From contig CAZQRT010000028.1 of assembly GCA_964596105.1 (NCBI GenBank), forward strand, positions 1 through 16,178: a stretch of DNA of 16,178 bases, read 5' to 3'. Below, in pieces: positions 1-7,165 of this stretch. The notes beneath the pieces were generated by a model. The model worked only from the letters and a program-made list of their open reading frames with translations. It was not told the DNA's origin and made no database searches. The position numbers were made by a program, and so were the translations under genes. The stretch's first letter is position 1. Each line of letters starts with the position of its first letter. This DNA is from CAJUOR01 sp964596105 (GTDB lineage: Bacteria; Bacillota_I; Bacilli_A; Erysipelotrichales; Coprobacillaceae).

Positions 1-999
1 GACAATATCTCCGGTAAAGAAAAGGTCAGCTGCGATCTTTATGAATATTCTTCCCTGGATGAACTGTGGTGGGCGGTCAGTAACGGCGAGATAGAAAGCA
101 TGATGGTCAACAGCTCTTATATGGGTCTTATCTCGGAATACGATGAATCCTTTTCGGACAATTCCCGCATTATCTATCAGTATCACATCCTGCAAAAACT
201 GAAAGGAAACCACCGTCATGTCCGGGTCAATAAAGAGTCCTTCAATGTCTTTATTTCCGGCATCGATACTTACGGGCCGGTTTCCGCGGTTTCCCGCTCC
301 GATGTCAACATGATCGTGACGGTTAATCCGAAAACCAGACAGCTGCTTCTGACCAGCATCCCGCGCGATTATTATGTTGAGCTCGCTGATTTTAACGCCA
401 TGGACAAACTGACCCACGCCGGTATTTACGGGGTGGATGAATCCGCGGCGACGCTGGAAAATCTCTTTAATATCAGCGTTGATTTCTACGCCCGGGTGAA
501 TTTCACCAGCCTCGTGACCATGGTTGACGCTTTGGGCGGCATCACGGTCGAGAACCCGCAGGAATTTTCCAGCGGCGGTTATTATTTCCCGGCCGGTAAC
601 ATTGAACTGGACGGCCAGAGCGCCCTGGCTTTCGTCCGCGAACGCAAACAGCTGTCCGGCGGGGACCGTTCCCGTGTCATGAACCAGCAAAGAGTGCTCA
701 TGGGCATGCTGAATAAAATCATGTCCCCGGAGATCATCAAAAACTACTATGATGTCCTGTCCGTGATTTCCGGCTGTTTTGAGACAAGTATGTCATCCTC
801 AGACATTCAAAAGCTGATCCAGATGCAGCTCAACGACATGTCCTCCTGGCAGATTGAACAGCAGGCGGTTGACGGTTACGGCTCAACCAGCACCAGCTGC
901 TACTCGATGCCGGGCTGGGAACTGTATGTCATGGAGCCGGACTGGGAGACGGTGAACGCGGCCAGCGCCCGTATCGATGAGGTTATGAAGCAGCGTTAA
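1..999 (+). CDS. LytR-CpsA-Psr (LCP) family cell-wall polymer transferase, 5'-truncated by window edge
   Basis: The frame is open from base 1 to a TAA at 997-999 (332 residues visible), so the true start lies outside the window. The LCP domain begins near visible residue 80 (FNVFISGIDTYG). It continues with RSDVNMIVTVNP (about 99), the TSIPRDYY motif with its conserved Arg (about 118-125), and a second Arg cluster, FVRERKQLSGGDRSR (about 211-225). LCP enzymes sit outside the membrane and move undecaprenyl-linked glycopolymers such as teichoic acids or capsule onto peptidoglycan; the Asp and Arg residues bind the pyrophosphate head. Residues 1-80 (WWAVSNGEIESMMVNSSY and after) are not LCP. They resemble the extra solute-binding-like extracellular segment found in some Firmicutes LCP proteins. 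The N-terminal membrane anchor is expected upstream. The family is firm; the exact polymer cannot be told. There is no terminator before the next gene, 26 bases downstream. Confidence 0.93.
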   Translation, partial: DNISGKEKVSCDLYEYSSLDELWWAVSNGEIESMMVNSSYMGLISEYDESFSDNSRIIYQYHILQKLKGNHRHVRVNKESFNVFISGIDTYGPVSAVSRSDVNMIVTVNPKTRQLLLTSIPRDYYVELADFNAMDKLTHAGIYGVDESAATLENLFNISVDFYARVNFTSLVTMVDALGGITVENPQEFSSGGYYFPAGNIELDGQSALAFVRERKQLSGGDRSRVMNQQRVLMGMLNKIMSPEIIKNYYDVLSVISGCFETSMSSSDIQKLIQMQLNDMSSWQIEQQAVDGYGSTSTSCYSMPGWELYVMEPDWETVNAASARIDEVMKQR

Positions 1000-1025
1000 A
1001 CAAAAAAAAGAAAGGAAACAAAAAA

Positions 1026-1919
1026 ATGAAAAGATTATTAAGCTGTCAGGCGAGTGATATTCTCGCCATGAACGGTCAGGAGCTGAAACAGGCCATCATG
1101 GCCAGCGAAGGCCGCACGATTTTGACGGAAATGACCGTGATGAACGGCGCGCTGGTGAACGGGATCACCAATGCCGAAGTGGCTTCCGCTTTTGGTTCCG
1201 ACATGATTTTACTGAACGGACTGGACCTTTTTCATCCCGAGATTCCTTATCTGCCGGAAACTGATGAACCGATCAAACTGTTAAGAGAACTGGCCGGCCG
1301 TCCGGTCGGGGCCAATCTTGAACCCGTCGATGAAAACGCCGTCATGATGAGTGAAAAAGTAGAGATCGCAGAAGGCCGCAAAGCGACCGTCGCGACTTTT
1401 AAGGAAGCGGAAAAACTGGGATTGCAGTTTATCTGCCTGACGGGAAATCCCGGCACCGGCGTCACCAACAAAATGATCGCCAAAGCGATCAGGGAGTGCA
1501 AGGAAAACTTCTCGGGACTGATCATCGCCGGCAAGATGCATGCCGCCGGAGTTGATGAACCGCTTGTTGATATCCCGACGATCAAAGAGTTTATCGCCGC
1601 CGGAGCCGATGTTATCTTAATGCCGGCCGCCGGCACGGTACCGGGTCTTCAGGAAAGTGAAATCACGGAAGCCTGCAAAGTGATCAAAGCCGCCGGATGC
1701 CTGTCTTTGACGGCCATCGGCACCTCGCAGGAAACAAGCGATACCGGCACGATCCGCGAACTGGCTTTATCATCGAAACGTTCCGGCGTTGATATCCAGC
1801 ATATCGGCGATGCCGGCTGGGGCGGAATCGCGCTGCCGGAAAACATCATGGCGATGTCCATCGCGATTCGCGGCGTTCGTCACACTTACTTCAAAATGGC
1901 GCAGTCCGCGCGCCGTTAA
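1026..1919 (+). CDS. DUF7916-type TIM-barrel-like protein (often labelled PEP phosphonomutase-like)
   Basis: A 297-residue protein starting at ATG 1026 with a Shine-Dalgarno AAAGGA at 1011-1016. It opens with MKRLLSCQASDILAMNGQEL, typical of a conserved family (about 300-310 aa) of unknown function that databases have called PEP phosphonomutase-like or DUF7916. Visible conserved blocks are SEGRTILTE (27-35), the turn GRPVGANLEPVDE (91-103), ICLTGNPGTGVTNK (136-149), IIAGKMHAAGVDEP (166-179), LMPAAGTVPGL (198-208), AIGTSQETSD (230-239) and VDIQHIGDAGWGG (255-267). Alternating beta-strand and Gly-rich loops suggest a (beta/alpha)8 barrel binding a phosphorylated ligand; this is inference. In other Firmicutes relatives often lie near PTS sugar genes, but none is seen here. 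It probably shares a transcript with the LCP gene, 26 bases upstream, and ends in a terminator. No enzymatic activity can be claimed from sequence. Confidence 0.85.
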   Translation: MKRLLSCQASDILAMNGQELKQAIMASEGRTILTEMTVMNGALVNGITNAEVASAFGSDMILLNGLDLFHPEIPYLPETDEPIKLLRELAGRPVGANLEPVDENAVMMSEKVEIAEGRKATVATFKEAEKLGLQFICLTGNPGTGVTNKMIAKAIRECKENFSGLIIAGKMHAAGVDEPLVDIPTIKEFIAAGADVILMPAAGTVPGLQESEITEACKVIKAAGCLSLTAIGTSQETSDTGTIRELALSSKRSGVDIQHIGDAGWGGIALPENIMAMSIAIRGVRHTYFKMAQSARR

Positions 1920-1943
1920 AGAGGCTTTACGCCTCTTTTTTTT
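1918..1943 (+). terminator. Rho-independent terminator after the DUF7916-type gene
   Basis: AAAGAGGC (1918-1925) pairs perfectly with GCCTCTTT (1931-1938) around the loop TTTAC, and is followed by a T run to 1943. The stem begins inside the TAA stop codon. It should end the LCP/DUF7916 transcript. Confidence 0.88.
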
Positions 1944-1944
1944 A

Positions 1945-1974
1945 TAAACAAGCATTTGAAAAATAAAGTATACT
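1945..1974 (+). promoter_or_regulatory. Possible weak promoter for the broken small membrane-protein gene
   Basis: A good -10 box, TATACT, lies at 1969-1974. The best -35 at 18 bp is TAAACA (1945-1950), 4 of 6 matches. A better-looking TTGAAA at 1956-1961 is too close to serve. It lies just after the upstream terminator and about 50 bases before the ATG at 2025, so the place is right, but the evidence is thin. Confidence 0.35.
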
Positions 1975-2024
1975 AATCAAGTAGAAAACACTTCATTTTG
2001 TACTGAAAACCGCTTTTTGAGAGG

Positions 2025-2244
2025 ATGTTCGCCATTCTGACACTGGTAATCAGCTCATTTGCCGGCGCTTATATCGGATATACCATTTATCATGTCTGGG
2101 ACTATAGAACACATCCCGATTTATATACTATGTACTATGCAGTCGGCGCCGTGGTACATGGGCTTTCTCATCGCTGTGATTGTTATCATGACTGTGCTGT
2201 TTTTAATCAATCTCATGTTAAAAAGAAAGTTGAAACAGCAATAA
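2025..2244 (+). pseudogene. Small two-TM membrane protein gene frameshifted by a 7-bp tandem duplication
   Basis: Frame from ATG 2025 reads MFAILTLVISSFAGAYIGYT (a first TM segment), then DYRTHPDLYTM, and then goes off into YYAVGAVVHGL with no membrane character. The +1 frame resumes exactly there with QSAPWYMGFLIAVIVIMTVL (second TM) and a basic tail, KRKLKQQ, ending at TAA 2242-2244. The join is a perfect tandem TACTATG (2126-2132 and 2133-2139). Removing one copy gives one 70-residue protein with two TM segments around the short loop HPDLYTMQSAPWY, which matches my recollection of a conserved small Firmicutes protein family of unknown function. As it stands, the first frame runs on to 2297 with a non-membrane tail. 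The Shine-Dalgarno-like GAGAGG (2019-2024) touches the ATG, so initiation is also poor. It could be a decayed gene, a slippable on/off switch or an assembly error. Confidence 0.72.
2126..2139 (+). repeat. Two tandem copies of TACTATG causing a frameshift
   Basis: TACTATG occurs at 2126-2132 and again at 2133-2139 with no gap. Seven is not a multiple of three, so loss of one copy restores a 70-codon frame with two membrane segments. Confidence 0.9.
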
Positions 2245-2300
2245 CTCTTCAATTTATAAGAAGATCATTTCCCCTTTATAAAAAATCGCCATTTTGACAT

Positions 2301-2337
2301 AAAAAAAGTATCATCTTTAAAGATGGTACTTTTTTAA
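2301..2337. terminator. Bidirectional terminator between the small + gene and the HAD gene
   Basis: A run of A, AAGTATCATC, loop TTTAAA, then GATGGTACTT and a T run (to about 2335). The arms pair with one T-G wobble, and A and T runs flank both sides, so it can work on either strand. On the - strand the stem overlaps the last five codons (KKYHL) and the stop codon (2317-2319) of the HAD gene, which makes it the end of the long gyrase-linked operon. Confidence 0.85.
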
Positions 2338-3030
2338 TAATACCGCAATCGCTTCCGCCACACTGTTCACGACAACCGCCCGGTCATATAACTTCTCATC
2401 AAAACTGAAAGGAAAATCACATTCTTGAAGCAAGGGCACATCATTGAAAGAGTCCCCCATGCCGGCTGTCTTGATATTTTCAAAATGCTCTTTTAAAGCC
2501 TTTAAAGCGATCCCTTTTCCGGCTTTGCGGCTGGTGATATCGATATTAGTCACATTGGCATAAGCCTGAATATCAGGAAACTCCTCATTTAAAACTTCAG
2601 AAACAGCTATCGCGTCCTTTCCCGCGGCCATGGATAGCCCGTAAAGATCACCGGGAATCTCGGCGATGCTTGTCACCAGGGTCTGTAAAGGATGGGGTCG
2701 AGTTAAAGAATAGACCGTGTCATTGGCCTGAATGACCGTTTCATAGCGCGATCCGTACCTGTTATAGATTTCTTCAACCAGCGTTTTAGGCAAAGTCTCC
2801 TTAAAAATGACATGGAAATCACTATCATAAACCAGCGCGCCGCCCGCCAGGATATAGAAATCAAAAGCAATATCCGGACAGGTCAGCAAGATTCCCTTTA
2901 AAGATCTTCCCGTGCAGACGCCAAACAGGTTGCCCTGCCTTTGAAAATCTTTGACCGCTTGGATATTCTCCTGAGAAATCCGGCCCTTTATCAGAAGCGT
3001 GCCGTCATAGTCACAGGCAAAAGCGATCAA
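2317..3030 (-). CDS. HAD-superfamily phosphatase, Cof-like sugar-phosphatase type
   Basis: 237 residues. Motif I is at the very N-terminus, DYDGTLL, with nucleophile Asp7 and Asp9. Motif II is GVCTGR (Thr40), motif III a Lys in SRKAGKG (169-172), and motif IV GMGDSFNDVPLL (Asp193, Asn196, Asp197). The cap sits between motifs II and III (roughly 80-165), as in class IIB Cof-type enzymes. These are soluble Mg2+ phosphatases of sugar phosphates, FMN or similar small phosphoesters; the substrate cannot be read from sequence. The start is TTG (3030-3028), which overlaps the upstream TGA as TTGA, and motif I leaves no room for a later start. There is no strong Shine-Dalgarno, so translation is probably coupled to the tautomerase gene. 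It is the last gene of the operon, ending within a terminator hairpin. It is slightly short for the family (about 260-280 aa), mostly at the N-terminus. Confidence 0.9.
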   Translation of the reverse strand: MIAFACDYDGTLLIKGRISQENIQAVKDFQRQGNLFGVCTGRSLKGILLTCPDIAFDFYILAGGALVYDSDFHVIFKETLPKTLVEEIYNRYGSRYETVIQANDTVYSLTRPHPLQTLVTSIAEIPGDLYGLSMAAGKDAIAVSEVLNEEFPDIQAYANVTNIDITSRKAGKGIALKALKEHFENIKTAGMGDSFNDVPLLQECDFPFSFDEKLYDRAVVVNSVAEAIAVLLKKYHL

Positions 3031-3368
3031 AAGTTGCTGCCGTCCCAGCCCCAGTTGGCAATCGGCTGATACGTCACATAAATGTGATTACCCGGAATTC
3101 CTAACTCTTCCTCCAGAATATCGCAGATCTGGCCCGTCATCTTGTTGTAAGCGGACGAAGAGGCATTGCCGAAAAGACTGACCTCAACCATCGCTCCCTT
3201 GTCCAGTTTCTCACCGGCAAAATAAAGCGAGCAGTCCCCCTTTAAACTGACCATCAGATAGCTTTCCGGCTTGCCCAGCGTGGTAATCGCCTTGCCGAAA
3301 CGGGATTTGATTTTTTCTTCCTGATCTTCATTTAACGATACACTGACATTCGTATTGATATATGGCAT
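3027..3368 (-). CDS. MIF-like tautomerase (macrophage migration inhibitory factor family)
   Basis: 113 residues, the usual size of a MIF monomer (about 115), which forms trimers. Pro2, which becomes the N-terminal catalytic base after Met removal, is present in MPYINTNV. A Lys (33) matches MIF Lys32, and the family C-terminus NWGWDGSNF is clear. Such proteins tautomerise phenylpyruvate or dopachrome-like substrates in vitro; the bacterial physiological role is uncertain. The redox CxxC of animal MIF is not seen. The start ATG (3368-3366) follows a strong AAGGAGG (3382-3376) that overlaps the stop codon of the upstream amidohydrolase, so the two are tightly coupled. The 3' end overlaps the HAD gene by the TTGA junction. 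The family is sure; the substrate is not. Confidence 0.92.
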   Translation of the reverse strand: MPYINTNVSVSLNEDQEEKIKSRFGKAITTLGKPESYLMVSLKGDCSLYFAGEKLDKGAMVEVSLFGNASSSAYNKMTGQICDILEEELGIPGNHIYVTYQPIANWGWDGSNF

Positions 3369-3380
3369 CTTTATTCCTCC

Positions 3381-4685
3381 TTACGCAAAAATTTCCCCTA
3401 AAGCCTGATCGATACTCTTGACATGCTTGACCTTCGGCTTTTTAATCAGCTGCCCGTCCGCCATCACCATAGCCGGATTCGCCAAAACCTTCAGATCATC
3501 AAGAGGATTCTCTTTTAAAATCACTAAATCCGCGTGCTTTCCCTTCGCGATACTTCCCGTCATATGATCCAGCTGTAAAATCTGGGCATTGACGAAAGTC
3601 GCGGTATGCAAAGCGAAATCCGCCGAAACATGCAGAAAGCGGGTAAAGTAAATCAGCTCCCGGTAAAAATCATAATTGGTGATAAAAGGACAGCCGGTAT
3701 CCGTTCCCAGCCCGACCGGAATACCATTTTCCAGGCAGGCCCTGGCACAGTCCACCATGCCCTCAAAGACAATCTTGCCGTTCCGTTTTCCCAGTTCGCC
3801 AAGCCCCGTCTCTTCCGGTTCCATGAACACATAAGGCAAAGCCGGCGACAGCGTGGTAATCAGCGCCGCTTTTCTTTCTTTAAACAAGGCGATGATTTCA
3901 TCATCAGGCTTGGCGCCGTGTTCAATGGTGTCCACGCCGTTTTCCAGCGCCGCCCTGACCCCGGCCGTGCTCTCGGTATGAGCCGCGACCCTGAGATGAT
4001 GCTCATGAGCGCAGTCACAAGCCGCTTTGATGATGTCCGGAGCCATCTTCAAAACCCCCGGCTCACCATCCTCGGAAGCATCCATCACCCCGCCGGTGAC
4101 CATCAGTTTAATCCAGTCAGGATCGGTTTTGACGATCTTTTCTACCATGTCCACCGTTTCCTGCGGGCTGGTCACTTCATCCGCCAAAAGCCCCGCCATA
4201 TGACCGCCGGGCACGGTAATCGCGGTATTGCTGACGCGAAGCCGCGGTCCAACCATCTTTTTCGCCGCGATCCGGTCTCTTAATTTGCCGTCGCCATCCA
4301 GGATACCCCCGACACTTCTCACCGTGGTCATCCCCGCGTTAACCATATCCTTGGCCGCGCTATTTAAAATCAGCGCGATCAAAGGATCCGCGAACCGCGA
4401 TCCGGTGATCGTTTCCTTCAGCTTTTTTAAATCCCGCGGCTTTTTATCTGGTTTCGGCTTAAGGGTGGGAGCGAAATGCACGTGGAGATTGATCAGTCCC
4501 GGAATAACATACTGCCCCTGCAGATCGATGATCGTATAACCGTCCAGGTTATTCGGAACAGCCGCGTAAATCTCACTGATCATCTCATCATCAATCAGCA
4601 GCGTGCAGTCTTCCTTAACCGGCATCCGTCCTTCCTCATTCAGCAAACCGTCCAAAATATTGGCATGCAGCAGCGCGTATTTCAT
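3381..4685 (-). CDS. Amidohydrolase-superfamily metal-dependent hydrolase (imidazolonepropionase / prolidase-like)
   Basis: 434 residues. Metal ligands are in order: HVH in GLINLHVHFAP (His68, His70), a Lys likely to be carboxylated in WIKLMVTGG (Lys193), His236 in AAHTEST, His256 in TIEHGAKP and Asp329 in GLGTDTG. This is the two-metal subtype I-like set. The C-terminal beta-sandwich part GSIAKGKHADLVIL (377-390) is the family signature for cyclic amide, dipeptide and imidazolone hydrolases; the substrate cannot be decided. The N-terminus lacks a signal peptide, so it is cytoplasmic. The ATG (4685-4683) has a Shine-Dalgarno GAGGTGA 7-8 bases upstream, just after the gyrA stop (4702-4704). 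Only 16 bases separate it from gyrA, so it is almost certainly in the same transcript. Placing such an enzyme right after gyrA is unusual and may only mean readthrough-driven expression. Confidence 0.9.
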   Translation of the reverse strand: MKYALLHANILDGLLNEEGRMPVKEDCTLLIDDEMISEIYAAVPNNLDGYTIIDLQGQYVIPGLINLHVHFAPTLKPKPDKKPRDLKKLKETITGSRFADPLIALILNSAAKDMVNAGMTTVRSVGGILDGDGKLRDRIAAKKMVGPRLRVSNTAITVPGGHMAGLLADEVTSPQETVDMVEKIVKTDPDWIKLMVTGGVMDASEDGEPGVLKMAPDIIKAACDCAHEHHLRVAAHTESTAGVRAALENGVDTIEHGAKPDDEIIALFKERKAALITTLSPALPYVFMEPEETGLGELGKRNGKIVFEGMVDCARACLENGIPVGLGTDTGCPFITNYDFYRELIYFTRFLHVSADFALHTATFVNAQILQLDHMTGSIAKGKHADLVILKENPLDDLKVLANPAMVMADGQLIKKPKVKHVKSIDQALGEIFA

Positions 4686-4701
4686 AAAAATTCACCTCGT
4701 C

Positions 4702-7152
4702 CTATGATTCTTCTACTTCCGCCTTGTCCACGACCTCAACCGTGGCGACACTCTGCTCATCATTGAGACGAATCAGACGCACGCCCAGGGTATTGCGCCC
4801 GGCCATGCGCACCTGCTCCATCGGCAGCCGGATGACAATGCCGTCATTGGTGATGATCATCAGATCCTCATCGCCGCGAACCGCTCTTAAAGCCGAAAGC
4901 TTGCCGTTCTTCTTTGTCACATTGACCGTCTTGACGCCCTTGCCGCCGCGGTTGGAAAGCCGGTAGTCATGAATATCGCTGAGTTTGCCGTAGCCTCTGG
5001 TAGTGACAGCCAGCACATACTGACCTTCCCGGCTCGTCGTCATGCCCACGACATGACCGTCCTCGACATTGATGCCGCGCACACCGTAAGCGGTCCGGCC
5101 CACCTCGCGCACCGCCTCTTCCTTAAAACGGATCAGCTTGCCGCTGTCGCTTCCCAGCATGATCTCATCATGACCGCTCGACAGCTTCACATAAGCCAGC
5201 TCATCACCCGGCTTGAGATTCAAAGCGATCTTGCCCGACTGCCTGATATTCATAAACTCAGAAATGCGCACTCTCTTGACCAGCCCCAAAAGCGTCGCGA
5301 ACACCAGATACTGCGGATGATCATCGCTATTAAACCACTCGGGGGAAATGCTGATCATGGCGGCGATCTTCTCCTTCTCATCAAGATGGAGGAGATTCAC
5401 GACCGGAATGCCCTTGGCCTGGCGCCCGTACTCGGGAATCTGATAGCCCTTCAAGCGGTACACCTTGCCAAAACTCGTGAAAAACAACAGATCATCATGG
5501 GTGGACATCGAGATCATCCGGTAAATCAGATCATCGTCATGCGTCGCCATGCCCTTAATGCCGCGCCCGCCGCGATTTTGCGATTTGTACAGATCCACCG
5601 GCATGCGCTTGACATAACCGTTGGTCGTTAAAGAGATGATCACATCTTCCACCGGAATCAAATCGGCATCCTGCAGTTCAAAAGTATCGGCGATAATCTC
5701 CGTGCGGCGCGGATCACTGTACTTCTCCTTGATCTCGGAAAGTTCGCCGCGGATAATGGTGAGAATGCGGTCCTCATGGGTCAGGATATCCTCGAGATCC
5801 GCGATCAGCGCCGTGATCTCCTGATACTCGTTTTCGATCTTTTCAACCTCGAGACCCGCCAGCCTTTGCAGCTGCATCTCGCGGATCGCCCGGGCCTGGC
5901 GGTCAGACAGATTAAACTCCGCCATCAGCCGCTGCTGGATGATCTCCGTCGTGCGGCTGGAGCGGATCAAAGCGATGATCGCGTCGATATGATCGAGGGC
6001 GATTTTCAAACCCTCCAGGATATGCGCGCGGTCCAGCGCTTTATCCAGATCGTATTTCGTGCGCCGGTAGATAACTTCTTCCTGATGCTTTAAGTAAATC
6101 GAGATCAATTCTTTTAAATTCAATATCTTCGGCTGACCGTCGACGAGCGCGTTCATGTTCGCGCCATAAGTCGACTGCAAAGCCGTCAGTTTATAGAGCT
6201 GATTTAAAACCACCTCGGGCTGCACATCCTTGCGCAGTTCAATCACGATGCGGATACCCTCGCGGCTCGACTCATCGCGCAGATCAGTAATGCCGTCGAT
6301 ATTTTTCTCGCGGACATGATCGGCGATCTTCTCAATCAGACGGGCCTTGTTGACCATGTAAGGAAGCTCGGTAATCAAAATAGCTTTTTTCCCGCCGTGA
6401 ATATCGACAATTTCCGACTTCGCGCGCATGATGATGAGGCCCGCGCCGGTCTCATACGCTTTCCTGATGCCGGCGCGGCCTAAAATCAGACCGCCGGTCG
6501 GAAAATCGGGACCGGGCAGATACTTGTCCATGATCTCGGCGATGCTGATGTCAGGATTCTCGCTGACCGCGATGATCGCGTCGATAATCTCCCCCAGATT
6601 GTGCGGGGGAATATTGGTGGCCATGCCGACCGCGATGCCGGTCGTGCCATTCACTAAAAGATTAGGAAAACGGCTCGGTAAAACGACCGGCTCCTTTTCC
6701 TCGCCGTCATAGTTGTCGCGAAAATCCACCGTGTTGCGGTTGATGTCGCGCACCATCTCCATGGCCAGCTTCGACATCCGGGCCTCGGTGTAACGCTGCG
6801 CGGCGGCGCCGTCGCCGTCGATGGAGCCGAAGTTGCCGTGCCCGTCCACCAGCATATAGCGGTAGGAGAAATCCTGCGCCATCCGCACCAGCGCTTCATA
6901 GATCGAGGAATCGCCGTGGGGATGATATTTACCCATGACCTCGCCGACAATACGGGCGGATTTCTTATAAGCCTTGTCACTGTAGCAGCCCAGTTCATTC
7001 ATGCCGTAGACAATGCGACGCTGCACCGGTTTCAGCCCGTCGCGGGCATCGGGCAGGGCGCGGTCGACAATGACCGACATGGCATAATCGAGAAACGAGT
7101 CGCGCATCGACTGCGATAAGTCGACGACCTGGATTCCTTTTTCTTCATCCAT
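4702..7152 (-). CDS. gyrA: DNA gyrase subunit A
   Basis: 816 residues, normal for Firmicutes GyrA. The breakage-reunion domain shows the catalytic Tyr121 in AAAQRYTEARMS. The quinolone-determining stretch HPHGDSSIYEALVRMAQ carries Ser82 and Glu86, equivalent to E. coli Ser83 and Asp87, i.e. a wild-type-like pattern. The beta-pinwheel C-terminal domain contains the GyrA box as QNRGGRG (525-531), a variant of QRRGGKG, which argues for gyrase rather than topoisomerase IV ParC. The tail is acidic (EVVDKAEVEES). With GyrB it forms the A2B2 enzyme that adds negative supercoils ahead of forks. ATG at 7152-7150 follows GGCGGTGA, 13 bases after the gyrB stop. It is transcribed away from the origin together with gyrB, recF and yaaA. 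Confidence 0.98.
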   Translation of the reverse strand: MDEEKGIQVVDLSQSMRDSFLDYAMSVIVDRALPDARDGLKPVQRRIVYGMNELGCYSDKAYKKSARIVGEVMGKYHPHGDSSIYEALVRMAQDFSYRYMLVDGHGNFGSIDGDGAAAQRYTEARMSKLAMEMVRDINRNTVDFRDNYDGEEKEPVVLPSRFPNLLVNGTTGIAVGMATNIPPHNLGEIIDAIIAVSENPDISIAEIMDKYLPGPDFPTGGLILGRAGIRKAYETGAGLIIMRAKSEIVDIHGGKKAILITELPYMVNKARLIEKIADHVREKNIDGITDLRDESSREGIRIVIELRKDVQPEVVLNQLYKLTALQSTYGANMNALVDGQPKILNLKELISIYLKHQEEVIYRRTKYDLDKALDRAHILEGLKIALDHIDAIIALIRSSRTTEIIQQRLMAEFNLSDRQARAIREMQLQRLAGLEVEKIENEYQEITALIADLEDILTHEDRILTIIRGELSEIKEKYSDPRRTEIIADTFELQDADLIPVEDVIISLTTNGYVKRMPVDLYKSQNRGGRGIKGMATHDDDLIYRMISMSTHDDLLFFTSFGKVYRLKGYQIPEYGRQAKGIPVVNLLHLDEKEKIAAMISISPEWFNSDDHPQYLVFATLLGLVKRVRISEFMNIRQSGKIALNLKPGDELAYVKLSSGHDEIMLGSDSGKLIRFKEEAVREVGRTAYGVRGINVEDGHVVGMTTSREGQYVLAVTTRGYGKLSDIHDYRLSNRGGKGVKTVNVTKKNGKLSALRAVRGDEDLMIITNDGIVIRLPMEQVRMAGRNTLGVRLIRLNDEQSVATVEVVDKAEVEES

Positions 7153-7165
7153 TGTCCGTCACCGC

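Noticed and set aside
2059..2244. 61-codon frame from ATG 2059 as an intact gene
   Set aside because: Its first 30 residues are the out-of-frame reading of the first TM segment; only the part after the 7-bp repeat looks like protein.
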